From Olivibacter sp. XZL3 (GTDB lineage: Bacteria > Bacteroidota > Bacteroidia > Sphingobacteriales > Sphingobacteriaceae): a stretch of DNA of 64,000 nucleotides. Location: positions 1 through 64,000 of the forward strand of contig NZ_SBJH01000116.1 in assembly GCF_004368405.1 (NCBI RefSeq), written 5' to 3'. Positions 43,619 to 51,968 of the stretch are shown here, piece after piece. Numbering within the stretch: position 1 is the stretch's first letter; every line of letters begins with the position of its first letter. The translations under genes were made by a program, and so were the position numbers. The notes under the pieces were generated by a model. It searched no databases and was not told the DNA's origin. It saw only the letters and a program-made list of their open reading frames with translations.

Positions 43619-44812
43619 ATGAACAAAATATTAATTATAGGCGCTTTCGACAGGTTCAACTATGGAGACCTCCTGTTTCCGATCATTATTGAGCAACAGC
43701 TGAAGACATATGGACAGCCCTTGGATTTGGCTTATTTTGGAATGGTAGATAGTGATTTAAGCGACCTGGGAGGAAAGCCTACGCAAAATATTCAAGCATT
43801 TTATCAGGCCTGTAATGACGGTTCAACAAGAGCGAATATTATTGTGGCGGGAGGGGAGGCGATCGCGGTGACATGGAATTCGTTGTTGGTCGCATTAAAC
43901 GAAAAATACAAATTGATACGGCGTTATCAGCACCATCTCGAGAAATTTATGGACCTCAATAAATGGGCGAAACGCAAGTTAAAGGGACAGACCATGCTTC
44001 CCTTTGTGTTTAATAAAACAGATTTCAAGAGCGTCGATCATGTATTGTTCAATTCGTTGGGAGGATCAGAGATTCCGGAAGAAATCTTCACAAAAGTCGA
44101 GGGCCTGAAACAGAAGCTGAAAAATGTAGATTATTTTTCTGTACGGGATACGGTTACGCAGCAGAATTTGAAGGATAAAGGAATCGATACGAATCTATAT
44201 CCGGATTCCGCTATTTTAATGTCGAAGTTTTATCCAAACGAGCAGCTGCAAGGCTTGGTAAGCATTGCTATTAAGCGCTTTGTAGAGGAGAAGAAAGGTA
44301 AATACGTGTTCTTTCAGATCAATAGGAACCATGCAAAGCAAAAAGAGGAAAGAATCGCATCCTTACTGAATGCGATCTACGAGCAAACCGGTACCGATAT
44401 TTGCTTATGTCCCATCGGCAAAGCCTCTAACCACAACGATGATGAGGCCCTGCAGTTAGTCTTTCCACATCTAAAGGGCGAAGCCCAGTTTTTCAACGAG
44501 GTCACGGTATGGGATATCATGTATCTGATAGCCAATGCGCGGTGTTACATAGGAACCAGTTTGCATGGTGCCATCACAGCGATGAGCTACGCGATACCTT
44601 ATGTGGGTATCAACGTGAAGAAGCTGAATAGCTACCTGTCAACTTGGGGCGTAGAAAGGCTGAAGGCTGTAGTGCCTATTGAACAATTGTTTACGCAGTA
44701 TCAAATCGCTATTGATGTCCCGAAACAAGACCTATTGGAATCTAAACGGAGGCAGTTCGCCGCCATTGAAGAATCATTCGATCGAATGGCAACGTGTTTA
44801 TTCGGCACTTGA
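43619..44812 (+). CDS. Polysaccharide pyruvyl transferase
   Basis: The 397-residue protein starts ILIIGAFDRFNYGDLLFPI and has FSVRDTVTQQNLKDKG and GTSLHGAITAMSYAIPYVGI (about 308-327), the marks of the pyruvyl-transferase family (PF04230 type). It transfers pyruvate from PEP to a sugar of the repeat unit as a ketal and so gives the polymer negative charge. It is co-transcribed with the flippase. The end of the gene overlaps the convergent tatA gene by 15 bases and its terminator lies inside tatA. Confidence 0.92.
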   Translation: MNKILIIGAFDRFNYGDLLFPIIIEQQLKTYGQPLDLAYFGMVDSDLSDLGGKPTQNIQAFYQACNDGSTRANIIVAGGEAIAVTWNSLLVALNEKYKLIRRYQHHLEKFMDLNKWAKRKLKGQTMLPFVFNKTDFKSVDHVLFNSLGGSEIPEEIFTKVEGLKQKLKNVDYFSVRDTVTQQNLKDKGIDTNLYPDSAILMSKFYPNEQLQGLVSIAIKRFVEEKKGKYVFFQINRNHAKQKEERIASLLNAIYEQTGTDICLCPIGKASNHNDDEALQLVFPHLKGEAQFFNEVTVWDIMYLIANARCYIGTSLHGAITAMSYAIPYVGINVKKLNSYLSTWGVERLKAVVPIEQLFTQYQIAIDVPKQDLLESKRRQFAAIEESFDRMATCLFGT

Positions 44813-45001
44813 TTCATCTTTTTTTAGTGTTTCGGATGTCGGTTTTTCGTCATTTTGTCCTTCTTTAAACGCGCGAACGCCCTGTCCTAATCCCCGCATC
44901 AGTTCGGGGATTTTTTTTCCTCCGAAAAGGAGCAGCAATGCAAGAACAATGACACCTAGCTCGGGGCCGCCGATTGCAGCCAATAATACTGGATGAAGCA
45001 T
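44798..45001 (-). CDS. tatA: Twin-arginine translocase subunit TatA/E
   Basis: The 67-residue protein has the Tat pore subunit layout: short N-terminus, one membrane helix (VIVLALLLLFGG), the hinge GGKKIPELMRGLGQGVRAFKEG as amphipathic helix, and a charged tail. It oligomerises to form the channel for folded proteins. TatC is not in the window. The codons of KKIPELMRG include, on the other strand, a perfect terminator hairpin for the pyruvyl-transferase operon. Confidence 0.95.
   Translation of the reverse strand: MLHPVLLAAIGGPELGVIVLALLLLFGGKKIPELMRGLGQGVRAFKEGQNDEKPTSETLKKDESSAE
44889..44918 (+). terminator. Intrinsic terminator of flippase-pyruvyl transferase operon, inside tatA
   Basis: AATCCCCG and CGGGGATT form an 8-bp stem with loop CATCAGTT, followed by six T. 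It lies 77 bases past the pyruvyl transferase stop and wholly within the antisense coding sequence of tatA. Confidence 0.85.
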
Positions 45002-45016
45002 AATCTATTTTTTAGT

Positions 45017-45034
45017 TTAACTTTGCAAAGTTAA
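45017..45034. promoter_or_regulatory. Palindromic -7 boxes upstream of tatA (TTAACTTTG/CAAAGTTAA)
   Basis: A perfect 18-base palindrome holds TAACTTTG on both strands: 45018-45025 on plus and 45026-45033 on minus. The minus copy lies about 25 bases before the tatA ATG; the plus copy could serve the kinase at 45200. Confidence 0.5.
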
Positions 45035-45199
45035 CCGTCTTAACATTAGAGATAGATTAAGGTAAGATTAGGGAAATTAAGCGGTTACAGATTGCTTGAA
45101 CTAAAACTGTTATCATGAACCGTTGGTACGATGTACACCGGAAAACCCTCGTAGAGCGCGCGTGGTAAAGGAAAAATAACGGGAAAAATTGATTGATTT

Positions 45200-46939
45200 A
45201 TGAAGCTCGACGGGCAAAAAAAACAGGAAAGAACTTCCGGGATTTTGCAGAGGTTGCTATTTGTCTTCCTAATATTTGTGTTCTTACTTACAGCCGGTTC
45301 GCTGCTGTTAAGGCATTCGATTGCTGAAAAGCTGGCCTACCTGAGCGTGAAGTTGAAAGCGCCGCCCGAAACGGGCGAAATAAGTGATGTTTTGCTCGAG
45401 TTGAGTAGCGCTGAAAACGATTTTCAACAAGCGAGCCTCTATGGATATAGCGACAAGCTGAAAGAGTACGAACGGAAGGTGTTGAACGTTTTTGCAAAAA
45501 TAGACACGATATTAGTCGAATACCCTGTATTGGCCGACTCCCTCGAAAAGTCGTTGGAGGAGCAGGAGTTTAAAAAGTATGTGAGTGAGAAATTAGACCT
45601 TTCGCTGAAAGTGTTTGCCCTGAAGAAGAATTTCGACTCCTTGTTGGCAAAAAGCACGAAAGCCAATTTCCTCGGAAACAGAAAAGTGCGGATTGCTAAG
45701 GAAAAACGGCAAATAAGGCGGAGCGCTGAACAGGATACGATCATTAAACAAGTCGCGTCGGCCGTTAAGAAAAAAGGTTTCCTTAAACGTTTGCAACAAG
45801 TTTTTTCACCTAGTTCTGACACCTTACGTACCAAATTATTATTGGTGGCAAGAGAAAATGCAGTGCGGGACTCCATGACGAGAGCGCTGCAAATTCAAAA
45901 TGAAAGGGGGCAGCAACAGCTTTTGGCCAGACTGAGTAAAGAACATTCGCTATTGGCCCAATCGCAGCAAGAACTTATCTCCTCTAACTTGTCGCTGATT
46001 ATAGAGTTAAGGCAGCTAATTGATCAGATAAAAGACAACTATTTATTAAATTGGGAGAGGAACCAACGAGAGACATTGGCGCAATATGAAAAAGCCGTTG
46101 CCGATTTAGATAAATTCACCATTACGGCTATTATTATGGTGCTCGTTTTCGTGGCTCTTCTCTTGTTCTATATCAAAAAAGCAGGTAAAGCGGAAAATCA
46201 ATATAAAGCGGAAAACGCACGGGCTATCGCGCTTGCTGAGCAAAAGTCTCAAATGTTGGCCACCATGAGTCACGAGATTCGGAATCCACTTACGGCCATA
46301 ACCGGCTTTGTATACCTGATGAGAAATACGCCATTAACGGCCGAACAGAGTCGTATGGTGAGTTCGATAAAAGCTTCGTCGGATATGTTGATGGATACTG
46401 TGAACGACATTCTGGATATGACTAAAGTTGAAAGTCAACAATCTGAGGTGCTCAAAGTGGTGTCTTTTACACCTTTTCATGAAATAAAAGCAACTATTGA
46501 AACGATGCGTTTTATAGCAATTAAGAAAAATATTGGCTTGACCTTTACCTTCGACGGCCCGGAAGATGAAATGGTTTACGGGGATCCCTTCCGATTAAAG
46601 CAGGTAGTCATTAACTTGCTCGGCAATGCCATCAAATACACCGACGAGGGAGGTGTAGAGGTGTATTGTAAACTGGAAAAGGGAGAAGCAAGCGATATGC
46701 GCGACCTCATTGTGCGAATAAAAGATTCTGGAACAGGTATTCCGCAGGAGCAGCAAGCAAAGTTATTCACTAAGTACTATCAGGCAGGAAAAGAGAATAG
46801 CAGACCGGGGACCGGGCTCGGATTGTATATTTGCTATCAGTTAATAAAGCTACAGCAGGGAGATATTTTTGTCGAAAGCAAGGAAGGTGAAGGCTCCGTG
46901 TTTAGTTTTCAGATTCCGTTTAAATCCGCGAATATTTAA
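45200..46939 (+). CDS. Membrane histidine kinase with long coiled-coil sensor
   Basis: The 579-residue kinase has membrane segments at about 19-36 and 310-330, with about 270 residues between them that are highly charged and mostly helical (many Glu, Lys, Gln repeats). HisKA has His358 (ATMSHEIRNPLTAITGF), and HATPase_c has NLLGNAIKYTDEGG, DSGTGI and RPGTGLGLYI. The domain order resembles kinases at the front of hybrid systems, but no receiver follows. Target regulator unknown; none is adjacent. Confidence 0.92.
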   Translation: MKLDGQKKQERTSGILQRLLFVFLIFVFLLTAGSLLLRHSIAEKLAYLSVKLKAPPETGEISDVLLELSSAENDFQQASLYGYSDKLKEYERKVLNVFAKIDTILVEYPVLADSLEKSLEEQEFKKYVSEKLDLSLKVFALKKNFDSLLAKSTKANFLGNRKVRIAKEKRQIRRSAEQDTIIKQVASAVKKKGFLKRLQQVFSPSSDTLRTKLLLVARENAVRDSMTRALQIQNERGQQQLLARLSKEHSLLAQSQQELISSNLSLIIELRQLIDQIKDNYLLNWERNQRETLAQYEKAVADLDKFTITAIIMVLVFVALLLFYIKKAGKAENQYKAENARAIALAEQKSQMLATMSHEIRNPLTAITGFVYLMRNTPLTAEQSRMVSSIKASSDMLMDTVNDILDMTKVESQQSEVLKVVSFTPFHEIKATIETMRFIAIKKNIGLTFTFDGPEDEMVYGDPFRLKQVVINLLGNAIKYTDEGGVEVYCKLEKGEASDMRDLIVRIKDSGTGIPQEQQAKLFTKYYQAGKENSRPGTGLGLYICYQLIKLQQGDIFVESKEGEGSVFSFQIPFKSANI

Positions 46940-47135
46940 TGAAATCTGAAAAAGCAGAACCTGCCGTTCTGAGGTATACCCTAGAGAGGACAAGAAGGGA
47001 ATAGCCGAGGTTTAGCTATTATAGAACGTATTTTTGAACCGAAAACCAATTCAGCGTTTGTTTGGAGGCCATTTTCGTAGGCCACACTTTTGTAATTTTC
47101 TTACGCAGATTAATGAAAAATATCCTGAAAAGGAG

Positions 47136-47143
47136 TAGGTTTG
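47136..47143 (+). promoter_or_regulatory. Possible -7 box TAGGTTTG of the KAS III gene
   Basis: Matches TAnnTTTG, 37 bases before the start codon at 47181. No TTG at the standard -33 distance. Confidence 0.4.
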
Positions 47144-47180
47144 CACTCTTTATTGAAAAATTGTTAATATAAAACCTTTT

Positions 47181-48191
47181 ATGGGTGCTAGAATACGGGC
47201 GATAGAATATTACTTTCCAGAAAAACGAATTACCAACCAAGACCTTAGCGAAGAGTTTCCGGATTATGATTTTTCTAAGTTTGAGTTCAAAATAGGAATA
47301 AGTAGCCGATATGTGGCTGATGCTGATGAAACAGCATTGGATTTGGCCGAAAAGGCTTGTTTAAAGCTTTTTCAGCGCGTTGACAAGACGGAAATAGATT
47401 ATGTATTATACTGCACGCAAAGTCCGGAATATATTATGCCGTCTACTGCCTGTATTTTGCAAGACCGATTGGCTTTGAGTAAAACGGTAGGTGCTTTTGA
47501 TTTTAATTTAGGCTGTTCGGGTTATACTTATGGCTTAAGTATGGCCAAAGCTTTTATCGAAAGCGGTCAAGCAAACCACGTCTTGCTGGTCACAACAGAC
47601 ACTTACTCTAAATATATCAATAAAAAGGATCGATCCAACCGAGCCATTTTTGGCGATGCCGCCAGTGCAACCGTCATTTCTTCGAGCACTGAAAACGGTA
47701 TCCATAAATTCAAATTCGGAACCGATGGCAAAGGCTATAATAAGCTGATTATAAAAAACGGGGGCACCAGATTTTCGGTTGATAAAGATCCTGAGGAACG
47801 GCTTTATGGACGAGGCAACATTTATACCGAAAATGACCTCTATATGAACGGACCTGAAATATTTCGGTTTACCAGTACCGTGGTGCCGCCCTTTATTGAG
47901 GGGGTACTGGCTTTCAATGAGGTAAGTAAAGAAGAGGTAGGCCAGTTCATTTTTCATCAAGCGAACGCCCATATGCTGAAGGTAATGCGAGAGCGACTCC
48001 TATTGCCATCCTCTAAATTTTACATAGATTTAAGGGATGGGGGGAATACCGTATCTTCAACCATACCAATCGCATTAAAAAACTACTGTAACAAAGATCT
48101 AATTGAAGGGAAAACCTCGGTACTGGTTGCCGGCTTCGGCGTGGGGCTTTCATGGTCCGCCGGCTTAATTGAGGTCGACAAGAACGTGTAA
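47181..48191 (+). CDS. 3-oxoacyl-ACP synthase III-like (KAS III) enzyme
   Basis: The 336-residue thiolase-fold protein has the KAS III catalytic triad: Cys112 in FNLGCSGYTYGL, His259 in FIFHQANAH and Asn289 in DGGNTVSSTIPIAL. It also has IFGDAASATV and VLVAGFGVGLSWSAGLI. It condenses an acyl-CoA with malonyl-ACP or transfers acyl groups. No fatty-acid or polyketide genes surround it (a histidine kinase before, CorA after), so it may be an accessory enzyme, for example for a special acyl starter or an acylated product, rather than the housekeeping FabH. Confidence 0.9.
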   Translation: MGARIRAIEYYFPEKRITNQDLSEEFPDYDFSKFEFKIGISSRYVADADETALDLAEKACLKLFQRVDKTEIDYVLYCTQSPEYIMPSTACILQDRLALSKTVGAFDFNLGCSGYTYGLSMAKAFIESGQANHVLLVTTDTYSKYINKKDRSNRAIFGDAASATVISSSTENGIHKFKFGTDGKGYNKLIIKNGGTRFSVDKDPEERLYGRGNIYTENDLYMNGPEIFRFTSTVVPPFIEGVLAFNEVSKEEVGQFIFHQANAHMLKVMRERLLLPSSKFYIDLRDGGNTVSSTIPIALKNYCNKDLIEGKTSVLVAGFGVGLSWSAGLIEVDKNV

Positions 48192-48347
48192 CTATAACGA
48201 GGTGCTTTGCAGCCAATTTGTATCTTATTAGACCGTCTGTGCTTGTTCGCAGTACCTCGCCGCTCTGTTAAAAATCCGCTTTAGTCAACTGCGACTTGCA
48301 GATGGATGCACTAAGGTTGAAGCAGCTGTCTACATCGGGAGTTTTTG

Positions 48348-48370
48348 CTACTTTTTGCGGAAAAAAGTAG
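48348..48370. terminator. Possible terminator hairpin between KAS III and corA
   Basis: CTACTTTTT and AAAAAGTAG form a stem around GCGGA. It lies 7 bases past the end of corA on the minus strand, between convergent genes. Stem is A/T rich, so weak. Confidence 0.4.
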
Positions 48371-48377
48371 ATGATAT

Positions 48378-49280
48378 CTACAACCAGCCCTTCTTCCTGA
48401 ACCAGAAGTAGATGGCTAAAGTGATAATGGCCATTACCAGCATTATAATCGGATAGCCAAGATGCCAATCAAGTTCAGGCATATAATGAAAATTCATGCC
48501 GTATATACCCACGATGAACGTAAGCGGCATAAAGAATACCGAGAAGATGGTTAAAATCCGCATGATTTCATTCGTTCGGTGAGACGCAATGGAGAAGTAA
48601 GCCGATAAGAGTTGGGCGGTATTTTCTGAAAGATTGTCGTATACGTTCTGCATCCGGATGTATAGATCGCGTAAATCCCGGGTATAGCTGTTTCTTTGCT
48701 TTGGCGTGTCTATTTTATCAATGATTTCATAAGACAAGATCAACAAGCGTTTAATAACGTCCACCTTCCGTTTTACATAGTAAAGGCCTCTTAGAACGGG
48801 CGCCTTCCGTTGTTTTAAAAAGACGTTTTCCTCGAAATAATCCAGTGATTGCGCGAGGTGAACACTGGGCGCCTCGAAAGTGAGCAAAGCGGCTCGAACA
48901 ATGCGGTTTAATATACAAGTGGTGTCTCGACAGCCACCGGCATCGATGGCTTTCATTTTAACTTCCCCAATAAGAGGCTGCACCGTTCTGTGAACAGTAA
49001 TGAGATATTCAGGCGTATAAAAAACAGCAATTTTATTCGTTAATTCCTGTATCGTGTCGGCATCGCTCATTGGCTTTTGTGAATACACCCTTAAAATAAT
49101 AAAGGTATAGTTGTCCACCGTTTCGTGTTTCGGTAAATGGTCTGGCTGCATACAGTCCTTAATGGATGTTTCATGCAGTGAGAATTTTTTACTTATATCT
49201 TCAATCTCATTAACGGAGGGATCTATCAAGTCAATCCAATCGAAACCGTGAGTTTCCTTCGAAGCGAATATCGTTTTCAT
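48378..49280 (-). CDS. corA: CorA-family magnesium/cobalt transporter
   Basis: The 300-residue protein has a large N-terminal cytoplasmic alpha/beta-helical domain and two C-terminal membrane helices. The first ends in the signature GMN (Gly261-Met262-Asn263, FIVGIYGMNFHYMPELDW). It forms a pentameric channel for Mg2+ (or Co2+). It stands alone on its strand, in a convergent arrangement with the KAS III gene. Confidence 0.95.
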   Translation of the reverse strand: MKTIFASKETHGFDWIDLIDPSVNEIEDISKKFSLHETSIKDCMQPDHLPKHETVDNYTFIILRVYSQKPMSDADTIQELTNKIAVFYTPEYLITVHRTVQPLIGEVKMKAIDAGGCRDTTCILNRIVRAALLTFEAPSVHLAQSLDYFEENVFLKQRKAPVLRGLYYVKRKVDVIKRLLILSYEIIDKIDTPKQRNSYTRDLRDLYIRMQNVYDNLSENTAQLLSAYFSIASHRTNEIMRILTIFSVFFMPLTFIVGIYGMNFHYMPELDWHLGYPIIMLVMAIITLAIYFWFRKKGWL

Positions 49281-49548
49281 ATAGGCATCTAATTAGTGCT
49301 TTTTGTTTTTTAGCGAAGGCATCTAATAATAATCAAACGCAGGTTATAAATATAGGAAAATGATCGGAATCATAGGTGCCCGCCGAAGAACAGAAGTGAT
49401 TGGTAAAAACCCAGTTCCGCAGGTCGACGATTAAACAGCAAGATCTTTGTGACCGGCAAAGACGAAATTGTGTTTCCTATAGCCATTTAATTTATTACTT
49501 TTAGGGTCGTTATTTTTATAAAGACGTTAAGAAATAATATTTACCGAA

Positions 49549-50493
49549 ATGAATAGACTTTATAGCTATACGCTACCGCTGCTGTTGACTTGCTTTTTAA
49601 GCGCACCGATTGCCAAAGCGCAAACAAATCCCGTTTTTGAGGGATGGTATGCGGATCCGGAAGGAATACGGTATGGTAAGGAATATTGGATATTTCCGAC
49701 ATACTCCGCGCCTTATGAAGAGCAGGTATTCATGGACGCATTTTCATCCAAGGATTTGAAAACTTGGAAAAAGCACGAAAAAATAATTGATACTGCTGCT
49801 GTAAAATGGGCTAAGAAAGCGATGTGGGCACCTGCTGTACTCACAAAAGATAAAAAGTATTACCTGTTCTTTGGCGCAAATGATGTTCATGAAGGGGAGG
49901 TTGGCGGAATCGGTGTAGCGGTTGCCGACAAGCCGCAAGGCCCCTACCGCGATTTGCTAGGTAAACCGTTGATTAACGAAATTGTAAACGGTGCACAGCC
50001 CATTGACCAGTTTGTCTTTAAAGATGTCGACGGTTCATATTATATGTATTATGGCGGATGGGGACATTGCAATGTGGTGAAATTAAAGGACGACTTTTCG
50101 GGTATCGTGCCTTTTGAAGACGGCAGCACCTATAAAGAAGTGACGCCGGAGAACTATGTGGAAGGCCCTTTTATGTTCATAAGAAATGGGAAATATTATT
50201 TTATGTGGTCTGAAGGTGGGTGGACAGGCCCTGACTATAAAGTGGCTTATGCGATAGCTGATTCCCCCTTTGGGCCTTTCAAACGAATCGGTACTATTCT
50301 GCAACAGGATCCTGCCGTGGCTACAGGCGCCGGACATCACTCGGTTATCCAAGGTAAGGCCAACGACGAGTGGTATATCGTTTACCACCGGAGGCCACTC
50401 GGCGAAACGAGCGCACACCACCGCGTTACCTGCATTGATCGCATGTACTTTGACGAGAATGGACTGATAAAGCCCGTTGTAATGACCAAATAA
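49549..50493 (+). CDS. GH43-family glycosidase
   Basis: The 314-residue secreted protein has a signal peptide (ends near AKAQT). The five-bladed propeller signals are GWYADPEG with the likely base Asp36, WAPAVLTKDKKYYLFFGA, GAQPIDQFVFKDVDGSYYMYYGGWG with Asp154 as the pKa residue, and VEGPFMFIRNGKYYFMWSEGG with the likely acid Glu205. Family 43 enzymes cleave arabinose or xylose (or galactose) side chains. The rfbD gene starts 11 bases after its stop, so they may share a transcript, although a direct link in function is not obvious. Confidence 0.9.
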   Translation: MNRLYSYTLPLLLTCFLSAPIAKAQTNPVFEGWYADPEGIRYGKEYWIFPTYSAPYEEQVFMDAFSSKDLKTWKKHEKIIDTAAVKWAKKAMWAPAVLTKDKKYYLFFGANDVHEGEVGGIGVAVADKPQGPYRDLLGKPLINEIVNGAQPIDQFVFKDVDGSYYMYYGGWGHCNVVKLKDDFSGIVPFEDGSTYKEVTPENYVEGPFMFIRNGKYYFMWSEGGWTGPDYKVAYAIADSPFGPFKRIGTILQQDPAVATGAGHHSVIQGKANDEWYIVYHRRPLGETSAHHRVTCIDRMYFDENGLIKPVVMTK

Positions 50494-50504
50494 ACATAAG
50501 AAAA

Positions 50505-51344
50505 ATGAGCAAGCTATTAGTATTGGGTGGATTTGGACAATTAGGACAGTGCTTACAAACGGTGTGTGAAGACGATACGATCTTTTTGTCATCAAAGGAC
50601 GCCGACATCGGTAATGAATCACAGCTCGAACACCTGTTCCATCAACATCAACCAACGCATGTCATCAATTGTGCCGCCTATACCGCAGTGGATAAGGCAG
50701 AAGATGAAGTGGAGGCTGCAACCAAGATTAACGCAATAGCGCCGGGTAAATTAGCGGAGCTTTGTAAACGCTTTGACACGATTTTAATTCATATCTCTAC
50801 CGACTTTGTGTTCGAAGGTTCACAAACGGGCTTGCTCACGGAGGAAGATGCGACGCGTCCCACAGGTGTATATGGCAGAACGAAATTAACGGGCGAACTG
50901 GCCATTCAGGCCGCTTGGGAAAAACATATCATCATCCGTACGAGCTGGCTATACTCGGAATATGCCAACAATTTTGCCAAGACGATGTTGCGACTGGCGA
51001 AAGACCGCGAGGAGCTTAAAGTTGTAGCAGATCAGGTGGGTACACCCACCTATGCGCTCGATTTGGCCAAGGCTTTATGTGAAATCATAAAGAAAGCGGA
51101 GGGTATGTATGGGGTATATCACTATAGTAATGAAGGGGTTGCTAGCTGGTATGACTTTGCGCATGCCATCTTCGAATTGAACCATGTCAATATCCGTTTA
51201 TTACCGATTAAGACGTCGGAATTTCCAACCAAAGCGAAAAGACCCGCTTATTCCGTATTGGATAAATCGAAAATAAAAAAGCAATTCAACTTGAGCATAC
51301 CCAACTGGCGGGATAGCTTGCGCGTCTGCCTGGAACGACTATAG
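50505..51344 (+). CDS. rfbD: dTDP-4-dehydrorhamnose reductase
   Basis: The 279-residue short-chain reductase has the nucleotide loop GGFGQLGQ (8-15), NCAAYTAVDKAE (55-66), ISTDFVFEG (97-105) and the active-site pair Tyr123 and Lys127 (YGRTK). It makes dTDP-L-rhamnose, the last step of that pathway, used for surface polysaccharide; a rhamnosyltransferase-like gene is present at 33799. The rfbA, rfbB and rfbC genes are not in this window. Confidence 0.93.
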   Translation: MSKLLVLGGFGQLGQCLQTVCEDDTIFLSSKDADIGNESQLEHLFHQHQPTHVINCAAYTAVDKAEDEVEAATKINAIAPGKLAELCKRFDTILIHISTDFVFEGSQTGLLTEEDATRPTGVYGRTKLTGELAIQAAWEKHIIIRTSWLYSEYANNFAKTMLRLAKDREELKVVADQVGTPTYALDLAKALCEIIKKAEGMYGVYHYSNEGVASWYDFAHAIFELNHVNIRLLPIKTSEFPTKAKRPAYSVLDKSKIKKQFNLSIPNWRDSLRVCLERL

Positions 51345-51374
51345 ACACACGATGTATAAACGCTTTCTTATCCG

Positions 51375-51383
51375 TACCTTTAG
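51375..51383 (+). promoter_or_regulatory. Possible -7 box TACCTTTA right before the Nudix start codon
   Basis: The box lies 4 bases before the ATG at 51387. If it is the -7 element, the transcript would start at or beside the start codon (leaderless mRNA). Confidence 0.4.
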
Positions 51384-51386
51384 CAT

Positions 51387-51917
51387 ATGAAATGGAAAAC
51401 TTTAACATCTGAATATTTAGTGAAAGCCCCATGGGCGGTTTTACGGAAAGATTCATGTGAAATGCCCAACGGGCATATCGTACCGGAATATTATGTGTTG
51501 GAATATCCCAATTGGGTCAATGTAGTCGCTTTTACGGAAGACAATAAAATTATTTTGGTAAGGCAATATCGGCATGGTGCGGGGAAGGAGTTTCTTGAAA
51601 TTCCCGGAGGTGTCATTGACGATGGTGAAGATGCCTTAACCGCCGCTAAACGTGAAATGCTAGAAGAAACAGGTTACGCTTTTAAGACTATGGAAAAGGT
51701 GGTAGACCTATATCCCAATCCGGCCACCAGTACCAACATTACAACAACCTATATTGCTAAAGGAGGGGTTAAAGTAAAGGAACAGGCATTGGACGATCAG
51801 GAAGAAATCGAAGTATTGTTATATACGGTTGATGAGGTTAAAAAGCTGCTTAAAGAAAATAAAATTGGACAAGCACTCCATGCCGCAGCCCTGTTTTACG
51901 CGCTGTACGACTTGTAA
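51387..51917 (+). CDS. Nudix hydrolase (ADP-ribose pyrophosphatase-like)
   Basis: The 176-residue protein has the Nudix box GGVIDDGEDALTAAKREMLEETGY (about 74-97; Gly-x5-Glu-x7-Arg-Glu-x2-Glu-Glu are all present). Before it lies the ILVRQYRHGAGKEFLEIPGG strand typical of ADP-ribose/NDP-sugar pyrophosphatases. It cleaves nucleoside diphosphates linked to another moiety using Mg2+. It lies in a row with rfbD (42 bases) and may be a housecleaning enzyme; substrate unknown. Confidence 0.92.
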   Translation: MKWKTLTSEYLVKAPWAVLRKDSCEMPNGHIVPEYYVLEYPNWVNVVAFTEDNKIILVRQYRHGAGKEFLEIPGGVIDDGEDALTAAKREMLEETGYAFKTMEKVVDLYPNPATSTNITTTYIAKGGVKVKEQALDDQEEIEVLLYTVDEVKKLLKENKIGQALHAAALFYALYDL

Positions 51918-51956
51918 GAATCTGTAATTTAACATGGACACTCCTAACTAATTCCC

Positions 51957-51964
51957 TACCTTTG
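51957..51964 (+). promoter_or_regulatory. -7 box TACCTTTG right before the start codon of the conserved unknown gene
   Basis: A perfect TAnnTTTG match ends 4 bases before the ATG at 51969, again predicting transcription start next to the start codon. Confidence 0.45.
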
Positions 51965-51968
51965 CCCT

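Noticed and set aside
49283-49327. 11-base direct repeat AGGCATCTAAT near the corA start
   Set aside because: Two copies only, no further support for function.
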